From Methanobacterium_B sp963825335 (GTDB lineage Archaea; Methanobacteriota; Methanobacteria; Methanobacteriales; Methanobacteriaceae), in contig CAWGSP010000001.1 in NCBI GenBank assembly GCA_963825335.1, positions 496,001-560,000 on the forward strand: a stretch of 64,000 nucleotides of DNA. The letters run 5' to 3'. Below, piece after piece: positions 54,194 to 63,738 of the stretch (positions are counted from its first letter, which is position 1; every line of letters begins with the position of its first letter). The translations under genes and the position numbers were made by a program. A model generated the notes under the pieces. It ran no database searches, was not told the origin of the DNA, and saw nothing but the letters and a program-made list of their open reading frames with translations.

Positions 54194-55468
54194 TCAGATA
54201 TTATCGTTTACTAGCCTCAAAGCGCAAAATTCCCCACACATAGTACACATATCTTTCTCTAAGGTTGTTTTACGTTCCCTACATTTTTTAGGTTTTTCAT
54301 GATCAAATGCCAGTTCAAATTGCCTTTGCCAGTCAAAATTCTTTCGTGCATGAGCCATCTCCCCCTCACGTTCCCATGCACCACCAACCCCTTTGGCAAC
54401 ATCAGCAGCTTCTGCAGCTATTTTAGATGCAATAACGCCTTCTTTAACATCTTCAATATTTGGTATTGCAAGATGTTCGGCTGGAGTTACATAACAAAGA
54501 AAATCTGCACCAGAGGCGCCTGCAATTGCACCACCAATAGCAGAGGTTATATGATCGTAACCAGGGGCAAGATCTGTAACGAGCGGTCCCAACACATAAA
54601 ACGGTGCTTCATCACACACAGTCTTTTGAATCTCTATATTGGCCTTTATTTGGTTTATAGGGACATGGCCCGGACCTTCAACCATTACTTGGACACCCTT
54701 TTCCCTTGCTCTTTTAACAAGTCCTCCCAGAGTCACTAATTCCTGGAGCTGGGGCACATCAGATGCATCATGCAAACATCCCGGCCTCAATCCATCCCCT
54801 AAACTCAATGTAACATCATACTCCAATGCTATGTCAAGGAGGTAATCATAGTTTTTATAAAGAGGGTTTTCTTCCTGATTGTGTAGTATCCACGCAGCCA
54901 AAAAAGAACCTCCCCTACTGACGATTCCCATGATCCTATTGGAATCTCTAACCTTGGCAACTAAATCCTTTGTTATCCCACAGTGAACAGTAATAAAGTC
55001 AACACCAGCATGTGCTTGATTTTCAATAGCACCAAACATATCATCTTCGTCCATGTTGACTACAGCCCCTTTATCATTTGAAGCAGTGATTCCTGCCTCA
55101 TATATTGGTACAGTCCCTATCGGAACATCAACAGCATTCATAATGTCTTTCATTACTTGCCTATAATCAGGGCCTGTGCTGAGATCCATTAAAGTATCGG
55201 CACCATACTTAACCGCTGCTTTAGCCTTTTCGACTTCCCATTCCACTTTTTCTAATTCTGAAGAGGATCCGACATTGGCGTTGATCTTGGTTTTCAAACC
55301 TTTACCCACACCTAATGGTCTGCTTTTACCCTCAATATTTTTTAGGATTACTATACGCCCATTTGCCAAATTTTTTACAATTTTGTGGACATCTACGCCC
55401 TCTGTTTCTGCTATTAATTTGATTTCATCCGTGATATTGCCTTTTTGGGCATCTTGCATCTGAGTCAC
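54194..55468 (-). CDS. thiC: Phosphomethylpyrimidine synthase
   Basis: 424 residues, archaeal-length ThiC. It rearranges aminoimidazole ribotide to HMP-phosphate for thiamine via a radical SAM mechanism. The cluster ligands CTMCGEFC (C-x2-C-x4-C) lie near the C terminus; NANVGSS, YGADTLMDLSTG, FITVHCGI, SRGGSF and MVEGPGHVP are conserved segments. Translation starts at GTG 55468, seven bases after GAGGT. No riboswitch is recognised upstream. Confidence 0.95.
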   Translation of the reverse strand: MTQMQDAQKGNITDEIKLIAETEGVDVHKIVKNLANGRIVILKNIEGKSRPLGVGKGLKTKINANVGSSSELEKVEWEVEKAKAAVKYGADTLMDLSTGPDYRQVMKDIMNAVDVPIGTVPIYEAGITASNDKGAVVNMDEDDMFGAIENQAHAGVDFITVHCGITKDLVAKVRDSNRIMGIVSRGGSFLAAWILHNQEENPLYKNYDYLLDIALEYDVTLSLGDGLRPGCLHDASDVPQLQELVTLGGLVKRAREKGVQVMVEGPGHVPINQIKANIEIQKTVCDEAPFYVLGPLVTDLAPGYDHITSAIGGAIAGASGADFLCYVTPAEHLAIPNIEDVKEGVIASKIAAEAADVAKGVGGAWEREGEMAHARKNFDWQRQFELAFDHEKPKKCRERKTTLEKDMCTMCGEFCALRLVNDNI

Positions 55469-55666
55469 TGTTCATACCTCATATAATAAATTTAATAAAA
55501 AAATGATATCCAATTTAATTTATTCAATCATCATTATTTGTATCTATTGGATATTTGTTGGATCAACTTCAATCTTTTGTAAGCCAATATCATAATATCT
55601 AATTTATTCTATATGATCCTTTCCTGAATCAAATATTTAAATATAGAAAGGAAGAGAATTAATTTC

Positions 55667-56044
55667 ATGATAAAAAATCTTCTCGCAGAGGACATAATGA
55701 TCGTGGATATCCACGTAACATCGAGAAATGATTTGGTTGCAGCTGCAAAACTAAAGATGATGCGTTGTAATGTTGGGGGGCTGCCTGTTGTTGATGAAGG
55801 GCAGCTTGTCGGGATGATCACCCACAGAGACATACTCCTAGTAGGTGGAGAGGCATTGATTCTTAAGGTAGATGATCTTATGAGTAAAGATCTCAAGACT
55901 GCGAAGGGTAAAACTCCAATTATCGATATAACAAAAATAATGGCAGACACTGGTTACCAGAGAATTCCAGTTGTTGATGATGATGGAGATCTTGTAGGTC
56001 TTATTACCCAAAGTAGCCTTATACGTGCACTTGCAGGCATTTAA
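55667..56044 (+). CDS. Protein with two CBS domains
   Basis: 125 residues made of two CBS domains: MIVDIHVTSRNDLVAAAKLKMMRCNVGGLPVVDEGQLVGMITHRDIL and the second around KTAKGKTPIIDITKIMADTGYQRIPVVDDDGDLVGLITQSSLIRA. A CBS pair binds adenine nucleotides or SAM and senses energy state; no effector domain is attached. Target unknown. Confidence 0.9.
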   Translation: MIKNLLAEDIMIVDIHVTSRNDLVAAAKLKMMRCNVGGLPVVDEGQLVGMITHRDILLVGGEALILKVDDLMSKDLKTAKGKTPIIDITKIMADTGYQRIPVVDDDGDLVGLITQSSLIRALAGI

Positions 56045-56123
56045 ATTATTCTCATAGCAATTAAAAAAATAGATACCTTTGATTCGTTTTATTGTAATTG
56101 CTGCTCAGAGTTAATCCATCAAC

Positions 56124-56199
56124 TTTTTTTTCCAGTTTTTAAGGATTCAGACAGCTTTTTTTATTGATCTGTTTAAATATTGGTAATTTGATTTTTTTT
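56124..56199 (+). terminator. Three oligo-T tracts after the CBS gene
   Basis: Runs of eight T (56124-56131), seven T (56156-56162) and eight T (56192-56199) on the plus strand, a series typical of archaeal transcription ends. Confidence 0.5.
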
Positions 56200-56251
56200 G
56201 CAATCTTGATAACATGTTCTAAATTAAATGAAAAAATTTAAACCTACAACT

Positions 56252-56272
56252 GGATCAGTATAACTATGATCC
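56252..56272 (+). promoter_or_regulatory. Inverted repeat upstream of cofH
   Basis: GGATCA (56252-56257) and TGATCC (56267-56272) flank a nine-base centre, about 20 bases after an AAATTTAAAC box (56234-56243). It may be an operator at the cofH transcription start; role inferred. Confidence 0.3.
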
Positions 56273-56349
56273 GAAGAATAATTAATGCGTTAAAATCAGT
56301 TCAATTAACTTGATTATTATTGCTTTTGTTCATAATGGAGAATTATATT

Positions 56350-56394
56350 ATGGTTAAAATATTCCAATTCATATGGAGGTATATTTATGGATGA
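56350..56394 (+). CDS. Possible 14-codon leader peptide before cofH
   Basis: ATG 56350 follows GGAG by nine bases and opens a frame of 14 codons (MVKIFQFIWRYIYG) ending in TGA at 56392-56394, eight bases inside cofH. The cofH Shine-Dalgarno GGAGGT lies within it. If translated, ribosomes would end on the cofH start. Confidence 0.3.
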   Translation: MVKIFQFIWRYIYG

Positions 56395-57439
56395 TATTTA
56401 CGAACGTTCACTTGACGGAGATATAACCAAAGAAGATGCATTAAAATTGATTGATGCAAATCCCTTTGAGTTATTCGACGTTGCTGACAGGTTGAGGAAG
56501 GAAATTGTAGGGGATGACATCACCTTTGTGGCAAACAAAGCCATTGACATTACCGATCATTGTATGATAGAATGTGAATTTTGTTCTTTCAGGGATCATA
56601 TAGGGTATGAAATGACTGTCGATGAGATAATCGAAAGTGTAGGAAATTCTCAAAGCATAAATGCAACTGAAATATGTTTATTCGGAGGGATCATGCCCCA
56701 TATGACGATAGATTATTACAGCGACATCATCCGTGCTATCAAATCCGAGTACAATATATGTTTACACGCCCTATCTCCTGTTGAAATATACCAAACAGCA
56801 AAAAATTCTGATATGAGTACATTTGAAGCTTTAAAGGCCCTTAAAAATGCGGGAATGGATACCATGACAGGAGCTTCAGCAGAAATTCTCGTCGATTCTG
56901 TTCGTGAGCAAATATGTCCAAATAAAGTTTCTACTAAGCAGTGGGTAGATATCATCAAAGAAGCACATGGCTTAGGCATACCAACCACATCAACCATCAT
57001 GTACGGCAGTATTGAAACATGGAGTGACCGTATAGACCACATAATGATACTCAGAGACATACAACGCGAAACTCATGGTTTTACAGAACTTGTACCCCTA
57101 ACTTTTCTGGGAATGAACAACACCCTTGGACTACAATCCAATGGTGCAAGCGGTATGGATGATCTTAAGATTCATGCAATTTCAAGAGTCATACTAGGCA
57201 GGGACATGCCCAACATCCAAGTCTCATGGGTAAAGTTAGGTATAAGAACATCTCAAATAGCTCTTTGCTGTGGAGCTAACGATTTAGGGGGCACCATGAT
57301 GGAAGATAAAATATCGGTAGCCGCCGGGGCATCTTATGGAGAATACCTATCACGTCAAGAAATAATCGAAACTATCAAAGCGATTGGACGGACACCAGTA
57401 GAGCGCAACACCATCTATGAACAGATAAAAAAATATTAG
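56387..57439 (+). CDS. cofH: FO synthase subunit 2 (5-amino-6-ribitylaminouracil--tyrosine transferase)
   Basis: 350 residues, radical SAM. Cluster ligands C59-x3-C63-x2-C66 in CMIECEFCSF; later segments ICLFGGIMPH, GASAEILVDSVREQICPNK, TSTIMYGSIE and NDLGGTMMEDKIS are CofH family signatures. CofH joins tyrosine-derived p-hydroxybenzyl to the uracil precursor, giving the intermediate that CofG closes to FO. GGAGGT precedes the ATG. cofG is not in the window. Confidence 0.95.
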   Translation: MDDIYERSLDGDITKEDALKLIDANPFELFDVADRLRKEIVGDDITFVANKAIDITDHCMIECEFCSFRDHIGYEMTVDEIIESVGNSQSINATEICLFGGIMPHMTIDYYSDIIRAIKSEYNICLHALSPVEIYQTAKNSDMSTFEALKALKNAGMDTMTGASAEILVDSVREQICPNKVSTKQWVDIIKEAHGLGIPTTSTIMYGSIETWSDRIDHIMILRDIQRETHGFTELVPLTFLGMNNTLGLQSNGASGMDDLKIHAISRVILGRDMPNIQVSWVKLGIRTSQIALCCGANDLGGTMMEDKISVAAGASYGEYLSRQEIIETIKAIGRTPVERNTIYEQIKKY

Positions 57440-57468
57440 AAATTATCACATGTAAGTGGAAAAAATTA

Positions 57469-58299
57469 CTAAATTAATGGATTTGGGATCTTTACATTCT
57501 TCTTATCTTTTAATCCACCTATTTTTTCGATTCTCATTTTAAGGAATTTTTTCCCGGATTCTGTGACCCCATAAATTGGAATGGATACACCTGCCTTGAA
57601 ATATTCTTTATTTGCACCTATTTCTCTTATATTTTTAGATGCACAAGCTGTTACAACATCGGCATTATCAAATAAGATCTTTGCATCTTCTTCTGAAGTT
57701 CTTGTAACATGTGCAACGAATATGTATATATCTATTCCTTCGTTTTCCTCTTCAATTTTTCTTAAATTCAAGGCATCTTTACCAGATACAACTGTAACTG
57801 CTATTTTTTTGTATCCCATATCAATTGCCTTTAAAGTTCCTTGTCTCTGATCGATTGTGGCGTTCTCTGGATCCAAAATATTGTCCATTCCAACACTTTT
57901 CATAACATTTTCTAGTGGTGATGTGCATATCAATCCTGAAACACGCCCTCCAGTACCTTGAACAATTTCGGGGTCTGTTAGAATAACTGTTCCACAGCCC
58001 TCACAAACACTCACAACAGCATCTATTACATTTTCCTCTAATAGGGTGCTCAATGTCTCTGAAAGCCCGAATGATAAAAAATCTTTCATTCTAACTTTTC
58101 GATCGTTACAGCACATACCGAAATCTTTAATTCTGAACTCAATATTATCTTTTACAGATTCTGAAGTAAGCTCTTTAATTCCCCGATATTTATCAAATAT
58201 TGGACAATAATCTATTTCAGGCTCGCCAACCTCGACTACCTTCCCATTTTTTACAACAACCCTTGTTTTTCCTATAGCTTCGAGTATATGCTCGTCCAT
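57469..58299 (-). CDS. Methanogenesis marker protein 8 (DUF2099)
   Basis: 276 residues from ATG 58299, which has GGTGA upstream; the longer frame to 58356 does not. Segments IDYCPIFDKYRGIKELT, FGMCCNDRKV, SVCEGCGTVILTDPEIVQGTGGRVSGLI and YGVTESGKKFLKMRIEKIGG are typical of methanogenesis marker 8. It contains several conserved Cys. Function is not established; restricted to methanogens. Convergent with cofH, 29 bases apart. Confidence 0.88.
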   Translation of the reverse strand: MDEHILEAIGKTRVVVKNGKVVEVGEPEIDYCPIFDKYRGIKELTSESVKDNIEFRIKDFGMCCNDRKVRMKDFLSFGLSETLSTLLEENVIDAVVSVCEGCGTVILTDPEIVQGTGGRVSGLICTSPLENVMKSVGMDNILDPENATIDQRQGTLKAIDMGYKKIAVTVVSGKDALNLRKIEEENEGIDIYIFVAHVTRTSEEDAKILFDNADVVTACASKNIREIGANKEYFKAGVSIPIYGVTESGKKFLKMRIEKIGGLKDKKNVKIPNPLI

Positions 58300-58493
58300 C
58301 TTTTCACCAACTGAATCTAATGTTAGATAAATAATACCAAAAATTGAATGATCCATTGGTTTTTCTATTATACTTCAAGATTCATTAATATATTTTTTTA
58401 ATAAACATAGCTGGAATTGTATCATATTAGTTCCGAAACTGACTTGACCTCATCGAAAGATTTAAGTGAGATGTGATCTAACAGCATATAAGC

Positions 58494-58606
<113 letters not shown>

Positions 58607-58644
58607 CTAAATAATAAATTATAAAGGCCTCTAGAAGTGTTCCA

Positions 58645-58668
58645 GAATAAATTTTTATTCTTTTTTTT
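58645..58668 (+). terminator. Hairpin plus T8 after tRNA-Met
   Basis: GAATAAA (58645-58651) pairs with TTTATTC (58654-58660) around TT, immediately followed by eight T (58661-58668). This has the form of a bacterial intrinsic terminator although oligo-T alone suffices in archaea. The remaining bases to 58993 are AT-rich and hold the promoter of the next gene. Confidence 0.6.
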
Positions 58669-58993
58669 ACAATAGAATTTTTAGAATTATATTACAACTA
58701 ATGTAGATATTCAAACAATTGAAAACTAAATAAATCTTTTTAAAGTAAGGTCTGATTTAGGAGTACTGAATCCATAATTAATTAGTTATTAGATGTTCAA
58801 TTTAATCTCTGGAGATTATAATCTTCATGAATTTCGGATCTTAATATTGTTACTGCTAGCTCTTTAATAAGATTGAATTATATGATCGATGATAAAGATT
58901 TATAATTTATAAGATCAAATATTTCTAAAAAATTATTCAAAAGTTGATAACCAGCTCTAATCTCAATTAACATAAACATAGAGGGATAAAAAG

Positions 58994-59746
58994 ATGCCAG
59001 AAAAATTCGATGAACAAACATACTGGGAGATCATCAATCGTCAAAAGGGGATTCTCAATAAAAAGGAACAGCTTAAAATTAAAAACGCATCTGTAACTGT
59101 TATAGGTTGTGGCGGTATTGGAGGTGCAGCGATAGAAATGTTGGCCAGAATGGGCGTCAATAATCTACGAATCATAGACAAAGACACATTCGATGTTTCT
59201 AACTTAAACAGACAGCTGATGAGTAGTATTGATCGGGTTGGTCAGGCAAAAACTGACGTAACCAAGGAAATTATTGAATCCATCAACCCATTCGTAAAAG
59301 TAAAAACATTTAACACAGAATTGAACCAAAAAAATGTCGATGACATAATCGGTGATAGCCAAGTTGTTGTTGATGCACTCGACAATCTTAGCACCAGGAT
59401 TATTGCTAGTAGATGTGCATTTAACCTTAAAATACCATTTGTACACGGCGCAATCCATGGGACAATGGGTCAACTTAGTACATTCACAAATAAGACACCG
59501 AGCTATGAAGATACTTTCAAACTCTCTTCAAGAGGTAAGGAACTCGACGAAAACGTTCTTTCCGAAGTTGAAAAACTTTCAAAATCAGTTCCGCCAGTTA
59601 TTGGACCTGTTCCAAATATTATAGGCTGTCTCCAAGCATTTGAAGTTGTTAAAATAATTACAGGGAAAGGTAACGTTATAACAGCACCCGAAGTTTTGAT
59701 ATTTGACCTATTGAAGAATAACCCGTTTACAATGGTAGAATTCTGA
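58994..59746 (+). CDS. ThiF/MoeB/HesA-family E1-like adenylyltransferase
   Basis: 250 residues. ATP-binding VTVIGCGGIGGAAIEMLARMGV, RIIDKDTFDVSNLNRQL with the conserved N-x2-RQ, the Lys/Asp segment GQAKTDVTKEIIESINP and VVVDALDN. It activates the C terminus of a ubiquitin-like sulfur carrier (ThiS/MoaD/SAMP). The CxxC zinc pairs of bacterial MoeB are not visible, so it may be a zinc-less variant. GAGGGATA precedes the ATG. Confidence 0.87.
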   Translation: MPEKFDEQTYWEIINRQKGILNKKEQLKIKNASVTVIGCGGIGGAAIEMLARMGVNNLRIIDKDTFDVSNLNRQLMSSIDRVGQAKTDVTKEIIESINPFVKVKTFNTELNQKNVDDIIGDSQVVVDALDNLSTRIIASRCAFNLKIPFVHGAIHGTMGQLSTFTNKTPSYEDTFKLSSRGKELDENVLSEVEKLSKSVPPVIGPVPNIIGCLQAFEVVKIITGKGNVITAPEVLIFDLLKNNPFTMVEF

Positions 59747-59827
59747 TGTTAATCCATAGTTAATCAGATTTTTATTCTTGAATTCATGATTATCCATAAT
59801 TTTTTAATGATACACCATTTCAAAACA

Positions 59828-59858
59828 TTTATATATCAGTAAAAGGAAACTTCTTTCC
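59828..59858 (+). promoter_or_regulatory. glnA promoter with NrpR-type operator
   Basis: A consensus TATA box TTTATATA (59828-59835) is followed at 59845-59858 by GGAA-ACTTCT-TTCC. GGAA-N6-TTCC is the operator bound by the nitrogen repressor NrpR in Methanococcus. It overlaps the expected transcription start (about 59857), so bound repressor would block initiation. The nrpR gene lies just downstream of glnA. Confidence 0.8.
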
Positions 59859-59899
59859 GGTATAAAGATTATGAATTTTTTCATTGGAGGTATTGATCT

Positions 59900-61228
59900 A
59901 TGCAGGATAAAATAGGTAAGGTTGTCGAAGACATTGAAAAATGCGGTACAAAATTTGTAAGGATGCAATTCGTGGATATACACGGAACTCCAAAAAACAT
60001 GGCAGTTCCACTATCAAAACCAGATGATATAGAAGATATACTTAAAGATGGGTTACTGTTTGATGGTTCATCAATCGAAGGGTTTGTGGACATCAATGAA
60101 AGTGATTTAATCATCAAACCAGATCCAGCCACATTCTCAACTTTGCCTTGGAGGCCAGAAGAGAAGGGTGTATGCAGATTCATTTGTGACATAGAATGGC
60201 CAGATGGAACACCATTCGAAGGAGATCCAAGATACATACTTAAAAAAGCACTGGCAAAGGTTGAAAAACAGGGATATGAATACAATGTGGGACCAGAACC
60301 AGAGTTCTTCATAATAGGTGAAGATGGAGAAGGAAACATAATCCCTCACGATGATGGTGTATATTTCGATGTTGAACCCGTTGACCAAGGAACCGATGTC
60401 AGAAGAGAACTCGTACTGGGACTCGAAAGTTTAAACTTTGATGTTGAAGTGAGCCATCACGAAGTTGGGCCAGGACAACATGAAATAGATTTTAAATTCG
60501 ATAATGCAATGAAAACTGCAGATGCAGTTATAACATTTAAACAGGCAATTAAAGCCATAGTCGATAATCTTGGTTACATGGTTACATTCATGCCAAAACC
60601 ATTCTTCGGTGTAAATGGTAGTGGAATGCACGTACATCAAAGTTTGTTTAAAAATGGAAAAAATATTTTCTACGATCCAAATGGTCAAGATGAACTTTCA
60701 GATGAAGCAAGGTACTTCATAGCAGGACTATTAAAACATTCAAAGGCATTATCATCGATCGTTGCACCTACTGTAAACTCTTACAAGAGGTTAGTACCAG
60801 GATACGAAGCTCCATGTTATATTGCTTACGGGCTCAGGAACAGATCCACACTTGTAAGGATCCCAGCTTCTCGTGGAAACGGTACAAGGGTAGAATTCCG
60901 ATGCCCTGACCCATCATGTAACCCATACTTGGCATTTGCAGCCATGCTAGAAGCAGGTATGGATGGTATAAACAATAAGATGGATCCAGGCGATGCAACA
61001 GAAATCGACGTATTTGAACTCGATGCAGCAGGACTGGAAAAACATAACATCGAAACATTACCATCAAGTCTGTGGGAAGCTTACCATGCTTTGGAAAAAG
61101 ATGAAATAGTTAAATCATCACTTGGAGACCATGTTTACAAACAGTTCATGGAACTTAAGAAGAAAGAATGGGATGATTACAGGATACAAGTATTCCCATA
61201 CGAAGTAAACAGATATTTGATGATCTAA
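59900..61228 (+). CDS. glnA: Glutamine synthetase
   Basis: 442 residues, GlnA type I. It condenses glutamate and ammonia with ATP. Landmarks: FDGSSIEGFVDINESDL, the metal site GPEPEFFI, SHHEVGPGQHEIDF, the ATP segment KPFFGVNGSGMHVHQSLF, and RNRSTLVRIPASRGNGTRVEFRCPD. GGAGGT precedes the ATG. Expression is likely repressed by NrpR under nitrogen excess, given the operator upstream. Confidence 0.97.
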   Translation: MQDKIGKVVEDIEKCGTKFVRMQFVDIHGTPKNMAVPLSKPDDIEDILKDGLLFDGSSIEGFVDINESDLIIKPDPATFSTLPWRPEEKGVCRFICDIEWPDGTPFEGDPRYILKKALAKVEKQGYEYNVGPEPEFFIIGEDGEGNIIPHDDGVYFDVEPVDQGTDVRRELVLGLESLNFDVEVSHHEVGPGQHEIDFKFDNAMKTADAVITFKQAIKAIVDNLGYMVTFMPKPFFGVNGSGMHVHQSLFKNGKNIFYDPNGQDELSDEARYFIAGLLKHSKALSSIVAPTVNSYKRLVPGYEAPCYIAYGLRNRSTLVRIPASRGNGTRVEFRCPDPSCNPYLAFAAMLEAGMDGINNKMDPGDATEIDVFELDAAGLEKHNIETLPSSLWEAYHALEKDEIVKSSLGDHVYKQFMELKKKEWDDYRIQVFPYEVNRYLMI

Positions 61229-61241
61229 TCATCATAAATTC

Positions 61242-61249
61242 TTTTTTTT
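61242..61249 (+). terminator. T8 tract after glnA
   Basis: Eight consecutive T, 13 bases after the glnA stop, probable end of the glnA transcript. Confidence 0.5.
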
Positions 61250-61350
61250 ATTTTTAGATGATATTTCGATTTTTTAAAGGTTTATTAACATCACATCTTA
61301 TATTCTAAACTTATAATTTGTAACAAAGCAAAATTTAATGACCTTAAAGA

Positions 61351-61374
61351 TTAAATATGTAGTTAAATATGTAT
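61351..61374 (+). repeat. 12-base tandem repeat upstream of nrpR
   Basis: TTAAATATGTA occurs at 61351-61361 and again at 61363-61373, period 12 bases, ending 26 bases before the nrpR ATG. It is TATA-like and sits where the nrpR promoter should be; it could also be a binding site with one-turn spacing. Confidence 0.6.
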
Positions 61375-61399
61375 TGAAATCATTCTATCCGGTGAATAA

Positions 61400-63091
61400 A
61401 TGCCACAAGAAACTGATCGTAAAATGATGGAAATTCTGCGTATATTAGCAGACCGAGAGGAAGTACTCGGGGCTAAGACCATAGCAGAAGAACTTAAAAA
61501 GAAAGGTTATGGCCTGGGTGAAAGGGCTGTTAGATACCATATGCGCATATTAGATGAAAAGGGGTTCACAGAACGTATAGGTTATGCTGGAAGACAAATA
61601 ACAAATAAAGGACTCAAAGAACTTGAGAAGGGTCTTATTTACGATCAGGTAGATTTTATTTTTTCTAAATTTGAAGATATGATATACAAAACTACACTAG
61701 ACCCATCTAACGGTACCGGAAAAGTCATTGTAAATACTTCATCCATCACAGACGAAAATGGTGTTTTAAAAACACTACAATCAGTATTTGAGAAGGGAAT
61801 ATCTGTTAGTCCTTATGTAAAATTTTTAGACCCCCTTACAAACAACGAAATCAGGCTTGATACTATTTGTGGAACTACCATTGATGGTATGTTGTTGAGC
61901 AAGGGAATTCCTGTGATACCACAGTACGGTGGTATTGTCAAGGTTGAGGATTATGTTCCAACCAAATTTACCGAACTCATAGCGTACAAAAAAACTTCGA
62001 TGACACCCCTCGAAGCATTCACCGACAAAAACATGACATCGGTACTTCAGGTCATAGAAGATGGGAATGGTTCGATACCTGCAAATTTCAGGTTAATACC
62101 AAAAAGTGCTAGAGAACAGTCGGTTAGTTTATTTAAAGAACTCCAAAAAATTGGAATATCAGGACTCCTCAAAATGGGTAAAGACGGTGAATCAGTATTA
62201 GGAATACCAGTTGACGAAGATATGGTTGGGATTGCAGTTATTGGTGGAATTGCTCCACTTTGTGCTGCAAAAGAAGCAGGATTCAATGTTAATATCAAAC
62301 TTGCTGAAAATACTGTAGAATTTAAAGAAATGCAAAGTATTGTGAGTCCAAATCCTGTTCTCAAAACCACAGGCCCCGAAATACATGGAAAAGTCAAATT
62401 TTTGCTCTCCAAAGCATGGAACTTGATCTATCAAGTCGATTTCAACCTTGAAACACATTTAGGAAATGTTATCAGTAATGTATCCTATGTTAAAACTGAA
62501 GAACTCGAAGATGCACTTGATATTTTTGAAGAAACGATGAAAACCGGTTCTCATTACTGTACAAGTAAATATTTCAAGGTTGTGGCGGGAAAAGAACCAG
62601 GTAAATCTGGAATTGCTACCGTATGCAGCCTTACTTTAGATGGTATACTCGTTAAAAATGGAATTTCAACCAAACCTCAATATGGGGGAATTCTTGAAAC
62701 AGATAGCAAAGAACCTAGATTCATTGAATTAACTGCTTACAGTGGATCTTCCCTCGATCCGCACGAAATTTATATTGCAAAGGATATGACATCAGTGTTA
62801 GAAGCCATTAAAAGTGGGGGGAGGGTACTTGCAAGTTTAAGGGAAATCCCATATATTGCCCGCCCTGAAACTGTTGAAATATTGGGACAAGTACAAGATG
62901 CTGGATTTTCCATATTAAAAATTGGAAAACCAAGCGAACTTGTTTACAATGCCAAAGTTGAAAGATATCATGTTGGGATAGTTGCTCCAGGTGGATTAAA
63001 CCCCATAGCTGCCATAAAAGAACGTGGGTTGTACGTTGAACCCAAAGCAGTTGAAACAATCATGAATGTATCTGAAATGGAAACATTTTAG
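61400..63091 (+). CDS. nrpR: Nitrogen-responsive transcriptional repressor NrpR
   Basis: 563 residues. An N-terminal winged helix (about 8-70: GAKTIAEELKKKGYGLGERAVRYHMRILDEKGF) is followed by two related DUF128/NrpR domains (about 85-310 and 325-550), each with GTTIDGMLL/SLTLDGILV, PQYGGI and a DKNMTSVLQVI/AKDMTSVLEAI segment. NrpR represses nitrogen genes and is released by 2-oxoglutarate. GGTGA precedes the ATG. Both NrpR domains in one chain indicate a self-sufficient repressor. Confidence 0.95.
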   Translation: MPQETDRKMMEILRILADREEVLGAKTIAEELKKKGYGLGERAVRYHMRILDEKGFTERIGYAGRQITNKGLKELEKGLIYDQVDFIFSKFEDMIYKTTLDPSNGTGKVIVNTSSITDENGVLKTLQSVFEKGISVSPYVKFLDPLTNNEIRLDTICGTTIDGMLLSKGIPVIPQYGGIVKVEDYVPTKFTELIAYKKTSMTPLEAFTDKNMTSVLQVIEDGNGSIPANFRLIPKSAREQSVSLFKELQKIGISGLLKMGKDGESVLGIPVDEDMVGIAVIGGIAPLCAAKEAGFNVNIKLAENTVEFKEMQSIVSPNPVLKTTGPEIHGKVKFLLSKAWNLIYQVDFNLETHLGNVISNVSYVKTEELEDALDIFEETMKTGSHYCTSKYFKVVAGKEPGKSGIATVCSLTLDGILVKNGISTKPQYGGILETDSKEPRFIELTAYSGSSLDPHEIYIAKDMTSVLEAIKSGGRVLASLREIPYIARPETVEILGQVQDAGFSILKIGKPSELVYNAKVERYHVGIVAPGGLNPIAAIKERGLYVEPKAVETIMNVSEMETF

Positions 63092-63201
63092 ACATTTATC
63101 CCATTCATATTAAATCGGAAGAAAGTAGATAATCTTGAAATTACTAGTTTTATCAAAGAATATGTTCATGATCAAATCATTTTGATCCTGTTTCTATTCT
63201 T

Positions 63202-63690
63202 TTATTTGAATCTTCCATCAGACTTCTTTGATACAGCATCTTGATGTTTGTCTTCAAACCATCCTATGACAACTTCATCGTTTGGATGTTTATCAAAATG
63301 GGGAATGTAAGGTTTTATATCCAGTAAGGGTGTACCATCAACTATATCTACATCGGATATGTGTATGGTGGTTCCATCGATCTTTTCGAGTTTGACAACC
63401 GACAAACCTATTGGATTCGGCCTTTTAGGAGCTCTTGTCGCAAATATACCCCTCCGTTCAGTATCAAGAAAAGGTTTTACTTCCAGTGAATGTCCCCTTG
63501 ATAAATGTAGATGATAAATTAAGATTATATGTGAAAACCCTTCAAGATCCTTCAAACCATCTTTGTATTCAGGGTTAATGTGTATTTCTCCTTTGATTCC
63601 ACGGGCACCCACTGGTTGGATTGGCATGCCTTCAAGATCTTTAAATGGAGAATGAATGGTACCTATGGGTTTAAATTCAATTGTTTTCAT
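63202..63690 (-). CDS. trmO: tRNA (adenine37-N6)-methyltransferase TrmO (TsaA family)
   Basis: 162 residues from ATG 63690 (MKTIEFKPIGTIHSPF), which has GGTGA upstream. The family motif RRGIFATRAPKRPNPIGLSVVKL is followed by VDIVDGTPLLDIKPYIP. TrmO methylates t6A37 in tRNA-Thr with SAM. Next to a broken FmdE-like gene upstream on the same strand. Confidence 0.88.
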   Translation of the reverse strand: MKTIEFKPIGTIHSPFKDLEGMPIQPVGARGIKGEIHINPEYKDGLKDLEGFSHIILIYHLHLSRGHSLEVKPFLDTERRGIFATRAPKRPNPIGLSVVKLEKIDGTTIHISDVDIVDGTPLLDIKPYIPHFDKHPNDEVVIGWFEDKHQDAVSKKSDGRFK

Positions 63691-63738
63691 GAGTTTCACC
63701 AAACTAAACGTGAATAAATATTTAATTTTAGGATTTGC

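Noticed and set aside
54299..54739. 146-codon plus-strand frame inside thiC
   Set aside because: Antisense to conserved ThiC sequence; no start signal.
55469..55666. TPP riboswitch before thiC
   Set aside because: No TPP aptamer core such as CTGAGA and the paired ACC...GGT elements could be found upstream on the minus strand.
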